A DNA stretch of 33,732 nt. Source: Bacillota bacterium. GTDB taxonomy: Bacteria > Bacillota > JACPQU01. Positions within the stretch are counted from its first letter, which is position 1. Each line of letters starts with the position of its first letter. Shown in pieces: positions 17,713 through 26,591 of the stretch. The stretch lies in the NCBI GenBank assembly GCA_016190305.1, contig JACPQU010000002.1:1-33732 (forward strand), in the 5' to 3' direction. The notes below the pieces were generated by a model. That model was not told where the DNA came from and ran no database searches. It worked only from the letters and a program-made list of their open reading frames with translations. The translations under genes were made by a program, and so were the position numbers.

Positions 17713-18510
17713 TCACTTGTCCCACGGCGCCAGGCGGCGATGTCCGAACCTGATCAGAGATGTGAACACCAGGGCCACGACCGTGATCGTCGCGATGATG
17801 GCGAAGAGGTACTCGCCGTTGAAGGTGTTTCCGTAGTGCATGACCATCGCGCCCAGCCCGACGACGGTGATCAGCATCTCTCCGTTGACCATCCCCTTGA
17901 TCGCCCTGCCCACACCCATCCGGATTCCGGCCATGATCAAGGGAAGGGCTCCCAGAAGCCTGATCTTCCAGAAAAGCTGCCCCTCGCTGGCCCCGAATGA
18001 GACGGCCATTTCCACCAACGCGGGATCCAGGTATCGAATCCCCGTGAAGGTATTCACCACGATCACCCAGAAGGCGAAGAGAAAGGTGACGGCCACCCTG
18101 GTGGCGTCACCAAGGCCGAAGAGAATGATCAGCAACGGGATGAAGGCGAGCATGGGAGCTGACATCCCGAGGTTGATCCAGAAATCCAAGGCATCTTCAA
18201 TCAACTGGTAGCGGGCCATCAGGGCCCCCAGGAGGATTCCGACGAATACGGCCAGGAAAAATCCTGCTGCGAAATAGCCCAGGCTCACCACGATATGAGG
18301 TCCCAGCTTACCCGAAAGGATCAGGTCGAACCAGGCCTTGACCGCTCCGGAAACCGTTGGGATGATCACGGAGATCTTCAACCGGCCGAGGATCTCCCAA
18401 AGGAGCACCGCACCGCCAAGGGCCGCCAGACGCGGGCCGAAAACAGTGAGGAATCCCCGTTTCCGGGATCGCACCGCTCCCACGAGAGGACTTGCCAGAT
18501 CGCCGTTCAT
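17713..18510 (-). CDS. ABC transporter permease, SsuC/TauC-like
   Basis: BPD-type permease loop VEMAVSFGASEGQLFWKIRLLGALPLIMAGIRMGVGRAIKGMVNGEML; about six TM segments. Confidence 0.9.
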   Translation of the reverse strand: MNGDLASPLVGAVRSRKRGFLTVFGPRLAALGGAVLLWEILGRLKISVIIPTVSGAVKAWFDLILSGKLGPHIVVSLGYFAAGFFLAVFVGILLGALMARYQLIEDALDFWINLGMSAPMLAFIPLLIILFGLGDATRVAVTFLFAFWVIVVNTFTGIRYLDPALVEMAVSFGASEGQLFWKIRLLGALPLIMAGIRMGVGRAIKGMVNGEMLITVVGLGAMVMHYGNTFNGEYLFAIIATITVVALVFTSLIRFGHRRLAPWDK

Positions 18511-18522
18511 CAGTTCACCCCC

Positions 18523-19329
18523 TTAATCCACGACGTTGATCTGGGTCCAGGTGATCAATCTTTTCTCAACCCTTTTCATCAGGGCCATGACCACCGCCGC
18601 CAGTCCGATGACGGTGATCAGGGTGGCGAAGGTGTAATGAGGTTTGAAAAGACCTGCGTACTCCAGGAGAAGGTAACCCAGTCCAACGGCTGTGACCAGC
18701 ATTTCCCCGGCAATCATCCCCACAAACGCTCTGCCGATCCCCAGCCGGATTCCGGCGACAATCGCCGGCGAGGCCCCCGGCAGAAGCACCTTGCGGAACA
18801 ACTGTGGATTGCTGGCTCCGAAGGAACGGGCCATCAGGATCAGGTCGTTGCTCACGGTCTGCACCCCGGTGGTGACATTGACCATAATAATCACGACCGC
18901 GAAGAGAAAAACGATCACGATGCGGGAAGCGAGGTTCAAGCCCAGAACCGCGATCACCACCGGCGCAACGGCCATCATCGGCAGCACCAGGAGAATGCTG
19001 ATGTATACATCAAAAGCCTGTTCCAGCTTCCTGAACCATCCGAGGGCCAAGCCCACGGTGCAGCCAAGCAGGATGGCGATGAGCAGTCCGGAAATCAGCG
19101 AAATCCCGCTGATCAGCAAGGCCATCGGGAGCCGCCCGCTCGCCATCAGTTCCACCCAGGCGGAGGCGGTACGGGTAAAGGTCGGAATGCTGAGGCTGTC
19201 CGAGGCTCGGCCTACCATTTCCCAGATGAGGATAACGGCCGCGATCGACACCCCCCTTACGAGCCCGGGGCGACGCTTGGAACTCCGGCGTGACTTCCAT
19301 GTCGGATAGGTAAGCTCGGGTACAGGCAT
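18523..19329 (-). CDS. ABC transporter permease, SsuC/TauC-like (second, paralogous)
   Basis: LMARSFGASNPQLFRKVLLPGASPAIVAGIRLGIGRAFVGMIAGEML. Confidence 0.9.
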   Translation of the reverse strand: MPVPELTYPTWKSRRSSKRRPGLVRGVSIAAVILIWEMVGRASDSLSIPTFTRTASAWVELMASGRLPMALLISGISLISGLLIAILLGCTVGLALGWFRKLEQAFDVYISILLVLPMMAVAPVVIAVLGLNLASRIVIVFLFAVVIIMVNVTTGVQTVSNDLILMARSFGASNPQLFRKVLLPGASPAIVAGIRLGIGRAFVGMIAGEMLVTAVGLGYLLLEYAGLFKPHYTFATLITVIGLAAVVMALMKRVEKRLITWTQINVVD

Positions 19330-19483
19330 TTGAAACCCTCCTGCAGTTCGGCGCTGTCAGATGAGCGTTGCGGGTCTGGATGATTGCTTGAGCGCCCGGA
19401 TCGTCGTTTTGGAGATCAGAGATTTGAGATCAGACAATTAAGTGAAACCGGCTTTGGTTGGACGGTTACGGTCCTTGGTTTTC

Positions 19484-19650
19484 ATTAAATGTTGGTTCGG
19501 TTGGCGGCCGGCGGTCCGTTGGGCGGTGGTTGGGTGGCTGGTGGTTGAGTGGCCGGTTGGTTGTGGTTGGTACTTGGTGGTGTGATGTGTTGATGGGTTG
19601 ATAAGTTGGGATAAGAGGATTGGTTGGTGGGCGGATGGGTGCTTCGGATA
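19484..19650 (-). promoter_or_regulatory. Strongly C-rich, G-poor transcribed leader on the minus strand; rut-like candidate
   Basis: Hand count of 19501-19620 on the plus strand gives about 58 G and 11 C, so the minus-strand RNA is C-rich and G-poor. Lies between a small ORF and the permease genes. Confidence 0.4.
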
Positions 19651-19653
19651 GGG

Positions 19654-19713
19654 TTAGTCGATTGATGTGTAGATCACAACAGTAATTTGGTGCCGTATCG
19701 GCAGCCTGGTCAT
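19654..19713 (-). CDS. Putative 19-aa leader peptide
   Basis: AAGGAGGGTAAT-ATG then MTRLPIRHQITVVIYTSID-stop; near-consensus Shine-Dalgarno on the same strand as the downstream permeases. Below the ORF-track length cutoff. Confidence 0.4.
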   Translation of the reverse strand: MTRLPIRHQITVVIYTSID

Positions 19714-20000
19714 ATTACCCTCCTTCCCCTTTTTTTCCGGACCACATGTCCTCGTAAAGGTGAGTGCATACACCTTCCATTACAAAGGATGCTTCCTGGT
19801 AGACGTAGGACCGGACTGGGGGTAACAACTATATCTTTAATTTAAAGACCTTCAACGCATTTACGTATTCTCCTCCCGCTTCGGGCAATTGCGATGAAAG
19901 AGGATCGCCTCGGTTTGGAAGCGAAAACGCTAGAACTGGCTGGAATCTACCCGGCTGACTAGAAAATGGGCCGGGTTCGACGGCCCCGGGGGGTCGAAAC

Positions 20001-21284
20001 TTGAAGAGGGTCGTAGTCGTCGGCGGTGGCTGGGCAGGATGCGGAGCGTCTGTCGGAGCCCGCAAGCGGGGGGTGGAGGTGGTCCTGGTGGAGCGGACCA
20101 GCAACCTCCTGGGTGTCGGATTTCACGGGGGAATGCACGCATATAACGGCCGGCACACCATCATGCTCGAGGCCAAGGCCCTTGGCGGAACCGAGATCTT
20201 CGAGGCGGTGGAGTCGGCTTTCAAGTACCGGGTCGATCTCCCTCATCAGAAGTATGGATATCTTTATGATAACTTCAAGGCCGAGGGGGCCGTCCGGCGG
20301 ATGCTGGAGAGGATGGGGGTGCACGTCCACTTCGAACGGACCGTTACCGACGCCTTGATGCAAGGTGAAAGGATCCGGGCGGTCAAGCTCAACAACGGTG
20401 AAATCATCGAGGGGGATGCCTTCGTTGACGCCACGGGAGGCGCGGGCCCGGAACGCCTCTGCAAAGAATACGGCCGGGGATGTGTCCTTTGCATCCTCAG
20501 GTGCCCTCACTACGGCCCGAGGATCAGCCTGACCGCCAAGACCGGGGTGAAAGAAACGATGGCCCGGCGTGGAGATGGGAAATTCGGCGGGATGTCCAAC
20601 TCCTGCGCCGTGGATCGGGAGTCGGTCACCCCCGAGTTCCTGGAGGAGATGAAGAACAAAAACGGTTGTGTCCTGGTCCCGGCTCCCGAGGGCATCGCCG
20701 AGGATTACGGCTACTTCAAGAAGGTCCGCACCCAGCAGTACTATTCCCAGGACGAATACGAGACGTACCTGGTCACGGTGGATGTCGGGGCGATCAAGTT
20801 CGTCTCGCGCCCATATGTGAATTACCAGGTCCTCCGGGAAATCCCGGCTTTCCGTAACGCCCATTTCGTGGATCCGATCGTCGGCGGCCGCGGCCAGGCG
20901 ATCCGCTTCCTGGCCCAGGCTCCCAGGTTGAACACCCTTCAGGTCAAGGAACGCCCCAATCTTTTCTGCGCCGGGGAAAAGGCCGGATACCTGGTGGGGA
21001 TCATGGACGCCAAGGTTACCGGTCTCCTCGCCGGGAACAATGCGGCCCGGGTGGCCTTGGGAGACCCGGTGCTGGAACTGCCCCGGCGGACCGCCCTGGG
21101 AGAGGGTCTCGCCTGGATCAATGAGGAGATCCAAACCGAGGCGGGCCAGTACAAGAAATACTCATTCGTGGGCACGGGCGGGCTCTATCAGCACCTGATC
21201 GATCAAGGACTCTTCACCGTGGATCCCAAGGTGGTCGAGGAGCGGTTGGGAGAGCACGGTTTGCTGAACGCCTTCACGGCCTGA
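20001..21284 (+). CDS. FAD-dependent oxidoreductase with 4-Cys motif (paralog 2)
   Basis: MKRVVVVGGGWAGCGASVGARKRGVEVVLVERT; ERLCKEYGRGCVLCILRCPHYGPR; same length (427 aa) as paralog 1; TTG start. Confidence 0.85.
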   Translation: MKRVVVVGGGWAGCGASVGARKRGVEVVLVERTSNLLGVGFHGGMHAYNGRHTIMLEAKALGGTEIFEAVESAFKYRVDLPHQKYGYLYDNFKAEGAVRRMLERMGVHVHFERTVTDALMQGERIRAVKLNNGEIIEGDAFVDATGGAGPERLCKEYGRGCVLCILRCPHYGPRISLTAKTGVKETMARRGDGKFGGMSNSCAVDRESVTPEFLEEMKNKNGCVLVPAPEGIAEDYGYFKKVRTQQYYSQDEYETYLVTVDVGAIKFVSRPYVNYQVLREIPAFRNAHFVDPIVGGRGQAIRFLAQAPRLNTLQVKERPNLFCAGEKAGYLVGIMDAKVTGLLAGNNAARVALGDPVLELPRRTALGEGLAWINEEIQTEAGQYKKYSFVGTGGLYQHLIDQGLFTVDPKVVEERLGEHGLLNAFTA

Positions 21285-21290
21285 GGGAGA

Positions 21291-22370
21291 TCAGCCTCCC
21301 GACATGCGCCGTTCCGCTGGCGGGGAAAGCTGCGAACCCCTCAGCTCGGCGACGGTCACCCCCGCCCGCTCCAGGAGGGCCAGAAGTTCGCGGTTGATCT
21401 GGTATGCGACCCGCCAACCCTGGTAGACCAGGGCGGTGACCAACTCGACACAATCGGCGCCTGCGGCGATGGCCCGGAAAGCATCCCTGCCGGAAAATAT
21501 GCCTCCCAGGGACTTGATCGCCAACCGGGCGCCGGTGACCTCGTAGAGTTCCCGGATAAAAGTCAGGTTGCGCTCCATGGTCGGCCTGCCGGAGATATTC
21601 CCTTCGCCCAGAGAGATCCGTCTTTCCGCCTGCAGGAATGAACCGGGCATGGTCACCCCGGACACCCCGTGGCGAAGGCAGACCCGGGCCAGTTCGAGCC
21701 GGCTTTCCCGCTGCTCGGGAGAAGCGTAGCTCCTGATCTTGACGAAGATCCCCTTGTCTCCACGTCGTTTCCCGATTTCCCGGAGCAGGAGATCCAGGTT
21801 CGCGGGGTCGAGGAAGTTCACACCCTCTCCCCGGGTGTTTGGACAGTGCAGGCTCAACTCAATGACATCGGTCAGGGGTTCCAGAACCTCGAAGCAACGA
21901 AGATATTCCTCCACGGTCATCCCCTGGATGTTAAGAATGAGGCCGGAGAAACCGGGCTTGCGGTTGGAAACGAACCTGCTGATCCTGCCTGCGCAATCCT
22001 CGACCCCCTTGCTGGGCAATCCCAGGCAGTTGATCAGGGCCTCCTGGGACGGGTATCGAAATATTCGGGGATGCCGGTTACCCGGCCGATATCCCGGCAG
22101 GATCGAGCCGATCACCAGGTATCCGAAACCCAGCCTGGACAGTCCGGGGAGATATTCGCCGTCCTTGTCGAATCCGGCGCCCAGGCCCACCGGGTTGGCC
22201 AGCTTTAACCTTCCTATCTTCACCTCCAGCCTGGGATCGCTCACCTCCAGGCGGTTGCCGAGGGTCTTCCATGGCCGCTCCCATCCCAGCGCGGTTCCGG
22301 CCAGCCTATGAGCGCTCTCCGCCGGGAGGCGGAAGAGCGCCGGACGCAACGCGCCGCGGTACAGATTCAT
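21291..22370 (-). CDS. Dihydroorotate dehydrogenase-like flavoprotein
   Basis: NPVGLGAGFDKDGEYLPGLSRLGFGYLVIGSILPGYRPGNRHPRIFR; LSLHCPNTRGEG; IKSLGGIFSGRDAFRAIAAGADCVELVTALVYQG: PyrD class-2-like scaffold. Start taken at MNLYRGALRPALFRLPAESAH. Confidence 0.8.
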   Translation of the reverse strand: MNLYRGALRPALFRLPAESAHRLAGTALGWERPWKTLGNRLEVSDPRLEVKIGRLKLANPVGLGAGFDKDGEYLPGLSRLGFGYLVIGSILPGYRPGNRHPRIFRYPSQEALINCLGLPSKGVEDCAGRISRFVSNRKPGFSGLILNIQGMTVEEYLRCFEVLEPLTDVIELSLHCPNTRGEGVNFLDPANLDLLLREIGKRRGDKGIFVKIRSYASPEQRESRLELARVCLRHGVSGVTMPGSFLQAERRISLGEGNISGRPTMERNLTFIRELYEVTGARLAIKSLGGIFSGRDAFRAIAAGADCVELVTALVYQGWRVAYQINRELLALLERAGVTVAELRGSQLSPPAERRMSGG

Positions 22371-22500
22371 CCGGTTCCCCCCTTCCCGCCGATCAAGCAA
22401 TCGTGAAGACGCCAAAACAGGGTCACGCATTTCGGATCAGCATTCTATAGTCGATACGGCAGAGTTTTGTTAGCCGGTACCTTTTTAACAGATTGGATAT

Positions 22501-23811
22501 TCAGGATGCCTTATTAAAGATCCCCGCCAAGCCCAGTTCAGCGATCCGGCCGGCCACGACCTCCCGCTCGGTGGTATAAAGCCCCTTTTCCTTGAGGCGG
22601 TCCCAAACCCCTCCTGTTCCTTGCATGGAGTACTTGTGATACCAGCCTTCCTCCGTCTGCAGGCGCTCGTTGATCCACGCCAGGGATTCCCCTACCGCGG
22701 TCCGGCGGGGGAGTTCGATCGGGGGTATGGAGAGGGCGTGACGGGCGGCGTTGTGTCCGGCCAGCAGGCCGCTGACGGTCACCGTATCCACGCCGACCAG
22801 GAGGAGCTTCTCTCCGGCGCAGAAAAGATTGGGCACCCCGGTGACCTGAAGCCGGTTATCGTGAGGGGCCACGGCCAGGAAACGCACTCCGTTGCCCCTG
22901 GTTCCCACCAGCGGGTCGAAGAAAGCCGCCCGCTCGAAACCCTTGACCCGGCGCAAGGCGTCCAGGTTAATCCAGGGACGGGACATGACCTTGACCATCC
23001 CGGTGTCCACGCAGACGAGGTTATCCTCGTACTCAGGTCGGGATAGGTACTGCTGGGTGCGGATCTTGCGGAAATACTCCCGATCCCCGAGTGCATCCGG
23101 CGCCGGGATCAGGGCGACGCCGCCGCCCGCTTTGATCCGATCCAAGATCTCAGGGGAGAGAGAACCCGGGATCAAGACACAGGCGTTGCTCATGCTTCCG
23201 ATCCCGCCCCCTCTTTGCCGGGCCTGTCCCTCCTTCACCCCTGCTTTCTCCGTGATGCTAACCCTGGGACCGTAAACCGGGCAGCGCAAAAGACAAAGGG
23301 TGCAACCCCGCCCATGCTTGCGGCACATGGCCTCCGGGCCTGCTCCGCCCGTGGCGTCCACGAAAGCGTCGGCCTCCAGCACCTCGTTCCGCCCCAAGCG
23401 GATGGCCGCCAGCTTTCCATCGCCCCAGATGACGTTTGTGGCGCGGGTGTTGAACCGCACCTCCACGTTCAACCTGTCAAGGAGGCGGCGCATGTTTTGT
23501 TCGGCCTTAAAAAGGTCGTAGAGAATCGAACCTTCCAGGTGAGGAATGGGGACGTTATGATACTTGACCGCGTTGCGCGATACCTCGAAGACCTCTCCCG
23601 CACCCATCTCCTCGCATTCCATGACCCCGACCCGCTCACCGTTGATGTCGCAGATACCGGCCATGTTTCCGACCCCGAGAAGGTAATCGGACTTCTCCAC
23701 CAGAACGGTCTCCACACCCATCTTGGCAGCGGTGACGGCGGCGGCACAACCGCTGAAGCCGCCCCCCACGATCACGACCCTTGGCAACGATCCGACCCCC
23801 TCCTGCCCCAT
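22501..23811 (-). CDS. FAD-dependent oxidoreductase with 4-Cys motif (paralog 3)
   Basis: RVVIVGGGFSGCAAAVTAAKMGVETVLVEKSDYLLGVGN; EAMCRKHGRGCTLCLLRCPVYGPRV; NLFCAGEKLLLVGVDTVTVSGLLAGHNAAR; start at MGQEGVGSLP. Confidence 0.85.
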   Translation of the reverse strand: MGQEGVGSLPRVVIVGGGFSGCAAAVTAAKMGVETVLVEKSDYLLGVGNMAGICDINGERVGVMECEEMGAGEVFEVSRNAVKYHNVPIPHLEGSILYDLFKAEQNMRRLLDRLNVEVRFNTRATNVIWGDGKLAAIRLGRNEVLEADAFVDATGGAGPEAMCRKHGRGCTLCLLRCPVYGPRVSITEKAGVKEGQARQRGGGIGSMSNACVLIPGSLSPEILDRIKAGGGVALIPAPDALGDREYFRKIRTQQYLSRPEYEDNLVCVDTGMVKVMSRPWINLDALRRVKGFERAAFFDPLVGTRGNGVRFLAVAPHDNRLQVTGVPNLFCAGEKLLLVGVDTVTVSGLLAGHNAARHALSIPPIELPRRTAVGESLAWINERLQTEEGWYHKYSMQGTGGVWDRLKEKGLYTTEREVVAGRIAELGLAGIFNKAS

Positions 23812-23842
23812 TTTGGAGCATCTATTTTTCTGGATATCAGCC

Positions 23843-24547
23843 TTATAACCAGAGACTTGTCTCCTCCCGGCCGGCAAGGTTCTTCCCGCAAAGCCGGAGC
23901 AGGTACCAGATCAGGGCCTGGTTGCTGCTGACCACCGGCTTTCCCAGATCACGCTCGAGATCACCGATCATCCGGATCACCGGTAGGTTGGTGCAACTGA
24001 TGAACAACCCGTCCGTTCCGGCAGGCAGTGCATGCATAGCGGCCCGCCGGACCAAAGCAGGATCCATCTCCGCCAGGGTGGGAACCCCTTCCGGTTTTGG
24101 ACAACGCCTCAACTCAACGACCTCAAGCTCCTTTTCCACCAGGAATGATCGCAGGCAGTTATTGGATTCTTCACTGTAGGGCGACACGACCACGACCCTG
24201 GCCATTCCCAGGTGACGCATCGCTTGAATCACCGCCTCCGCGGTGGTCGCCACCGGGACATCGACCAGTCCGCCCATGACCCCGCGGATCTTGTCATCGT
24301 AAGAAGACCCGCCGATGAAGCTGCCCGCCGTGCAGCCGAAGCCGATTGCATCAACGCGGGCCAGGGAAAGCTCCAGGCAAACCCTGGGAATGTCGTCGAA
24401 CATCCCTCGGAGATTAGACGGATCGCCGGTGGAAGCGCTTTCCGGATCGCCGGGCATTCTGGAAAAGTGGGCCGTGACCCATTCCGGAAGCAGGGCATAC
24501 GCATCCGGTTCGAGGGTGGTGTTGCGTGCGGGAACCGCAATCCCCAA
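23843..24547 (-). CDS. Maleate cis-trans isomerase / Asp-Glu racemase superfamily protein
   Basis: IAVPARNTTLEPDAYALLPEWVTAHFSRMP; GFGCTAGSF and FISCTNLPVI (two catalytic-type Cys). Confidence 0.82.
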   Translation of the reverse strand: MGIAVPARNTTLEPDAYALLPEWVTAHFSRMPGDPESASTGDPSNLRGMFDDIPRVCLELSLARVDAIGFGCTAGSFIGGSSYDDKIRGVMGGLVDVPVATTAEAVIQAMRHLGMARVVVVSPYSEESNNCLRSFLVEKELEVVELRRCPKPEGVPTLAEMDPALVRRAAMHALPAGTDGLFISCTNLPVIRMIGDLERDLGKPVVSSNQALIWYLLRLCGKNLAGREETSLWL

Positions 24548-24775
24548 CTTTACCCTTCCCAGGGCCGCACCTCCTTCCCCTCCACGCGATTCGGGCCCTC
24601 ATGGCTGGGTTAATAAGCAATTCGCGTGCCTCGATGGCGCGGAGGAATTCAGTCTCCCTGCTCTTCGCCAAGCGGACATCAATGGGAAGGAAAACCCTTC
24701 TTTCCGAAGAAAACCAAATCTCTGGTCGAATCGTTCCCTTCCACCGACCGATCATTCAAGAGAGAAGGCAACCTA

Positions 24776-25729
24776 TTGCCAGCCGAACTCCTTGGCTTAC
24801 TTTCCGGTGTGTTGATGGGACTTTCAAACTACACGAGCCGAGTAGGCTTGAAGGGTTCACACCCCAACGAAGGAGCCTTCTGGACACTGATCAGCGGGAC
24901 GACCTTCGTCCTACTGGTTTCCGGACTCCTGTTTATGGCGGGTTTTTCCCTTCCCTTCGATTACAGGGGAATCCCCTGGTTGGTCGTGGCCGGCTTGATG
25001 GCCGATGTGGCCGCCCGATTCGCCTTTTTTCACGCCATTCTGAAGATCGGAGTGGCCCGAACCTCCCAGTTCCGCGCCATAGACCCGGTGATCACGACCT
25101 TCATCGCTTTCTTTTGGCTCGGGGAGGTGCTCAACCTTCCGACGATGATCGGGATCCTCCTGGTCACCGTCGGGGTTTCCAACCTGGTTCTCGAGAAAGG
25201 CACCTCCGGAGCCCGGATGGAAGGTGCCGGAGGTCAGAAACCGTCGACGCCGCCGGGGCCGTCCGGAGCTTCCCCCGAAAGTGACGCTGCACGGCAGAAG
25301 TTGATCGGTATGGCCCTGGCCTTGCTCGCCGGTTTGTTCTACGTGGTCTCCAATCTTACCGCGAAGCAAGGGGTCGCCTATATCTCTCCTTACCTAGGTG
25401 TGGCCATCAGGAACACTTCCGGCCTGATCATTCTGATGGCCTATTTCCTGGTGACGAAACAGCTCTCCTCCCTGAAGATCACGTCCAGTGGATCGCTGCG
25501 TTTCTACATCTATTCCGGCGTCCTTTTAACAGCGAGTATCATGGCCTTCTTCCTGGGGATGGCCTCAGCGCCGGTTTCCACCGTCAACGCGCTGAAGAAT
25601 ACCAGCCCGCTTTGGACCACCTTCCTGGGGTTCCTTTTTCTCCGTGCCGAGGAACGGCTCACTATCCGCGTCGCGGGCAGCGCCCTGATCATCACGGCCG
25701 GAGTTTTCCTGGTGATCTCCTTCAGCTAG
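24776..25729 (+). CDS. DMT-superfamily (EamA) transporter
   Basis: Two EamA repeats: ...FRAIDPVITTFIAFFWLGEVLNLPTMIGILLVTVGV and ...VSTVNALKNTSPLWTTFLGFLFLRAEERLTIRVAGSALIITAGV. TTG start at 24776 preceded by GAGAGAAGG; the ORF to 24626 is overextended. Confidence 0.87.
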   Translation: MPAELLGLLSGVLMGLSNYTSRVGLKGSHPNEGAFWTLISGTTFVLLVSGLLFMAGFSLPFDYRGIPWLVVAGLMADVAARFAFFHAILKIGVARTSQFRAIDPVITTFIAFFWLGEVLNLPTMIGILLVTVGVSNLVLEKGTSGARMEGAGGQKPSTPPGPSGASPESDAARQKLIGMALALLAGLFYVVSNLTAKQGVAYISPYLGVAIRNTSGLIILMAYFLVTKQLSSLKITSSGSLRFYIYSGVLLTASIMAFFLGMASAPVSTVNALKNTSPLWTTFLGFLFLRAEERLTIRVAGSALIITAGVFLVISFS

Positions 25730-25822
25730 CGGTCAAGTCGGGGGGGCGGTGCGTTTTCGATAAGGGGGTTTCTTTAGCCGGAGGATTCTTCTTTAGGATC
25801 CTGGAGCCCTATGGAATTTAGG

Positions 25823-25855
25823 GCGGGCGGGCTCGTATTTCACTGGCCCGCCCGC
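25823..25855. terminator. 10-bp GC hairpin between convergent genes, bidirectional terminator-like
   Basis: GCGGGCGGGC - 13-nt loop - GCCCGCCCGC; no clear T-tract. Confidence 0.45.
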
Positions 25856-25868
25856 ATCTTGAAGGAGA

Positions 25869-26591
25869 TTATTGCACCACGAGCGTCGCTTCCATGTTGG
25901 AGTGAAGATTGCACTCGTAACTGTAATTACCGGCCTGGGTGAAGGTGCGGGTGTACGCCTGGCCCCTGGACAGCAAAGGACTGCGCCACCCGGAACCTTC
26001 GACGTCATGCTGGAACGAATCGAGGTTGATCCAAGTCACCCGTGCTCCGGCCGGAATAATTCCAGCCGAACCGAACTTGAGGTTATTGATCAAGATCACC
26101 CGGCCGATCCACGGGGCCTTGACGGTGACGGTTCGGGTCTGGCCGTTCCAGCCCACCGTGGCCCCCATTTGTTCGCTGACGAAACGGACCGGGACCAGCG
26201 TCCGGTTATTGGCATCGATAAAGGGTGCGGCGTCCAACGCAACCGTGGCGCCGTCAACCTTTGCGGTTTGCTGCCCGATCCAGAGTTCAATCCGCCGGTC
26301 TCCGGTCAGGTAAGTCACCTTCCGTTCGGTGCTGTTCCAGGTCACGTAGGCCCCCAGTTCCTCCCCGATAAAACGAAGGGGCACATAGGTTCGGCCGGTG
26401 CCGGACAGGATGGTCGGGGCGGTATCCAACGCCATATTTTTACCGTTGACAACCGCCGATGGGTTATCGATCCGGAGGGTGACCGTCGTAGAGACCGCCG
26501 CCTCGGCAGCAGCGGAAACAGCCATGGATACGATCAAGGTCGAGACCGCAATCAAGAAAAGGATGCGCACGCCTGCAGATAAACTCTTCAC
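25869..26591 (-). CDS. Secreted copper-amine-oxidase-N-type (stalk) domain plus cupredoxin domain protein
   Basis: Signal peptide; VVNGKNMALDTAPTILSGTGRTYVPLRFIGEELGAYVTWNSTERKVTYLTGDRRIELWIGQQTAKVDGATVALDAAPFIDANNRTLVPVRFVSEQMGATVGWN; C-terminal FQHDVEGSGW...YSYECNLHSNMEATLVV. GTG start at 26591 with GGAGCGAGG. Confidence 0.85.
   Translation of the reverse strand: MKSLSAGVRILFLIAVSTLIVSMAVSAAAEAAVSTTVTLRIDNPSAVVNGKNMALDTAPTILSGTGRTYVPLRFIGEELGAYVTWNSTERKVTYLTGDRRIELWIGQQTAKVDGATVALDAAPFIDANNRTLVPVRFVSEQMGATVGWNGQTRTVTVKAPWIGRVILINNLKFGSAGIIPAGARVTWINLDSFQHDVEGSGWRSPLLSRGQAYTRTFTQAGNYSYECNLHSNMEATLVVQ

Noticed and set aside
18295-19293. 332-aa plus-strand hydrophilic His/Asp-rich ORF
   Set aside because: Antisense of two membrane-protein permeases; the charged composition is the expected mirror of hydrophobic codons.
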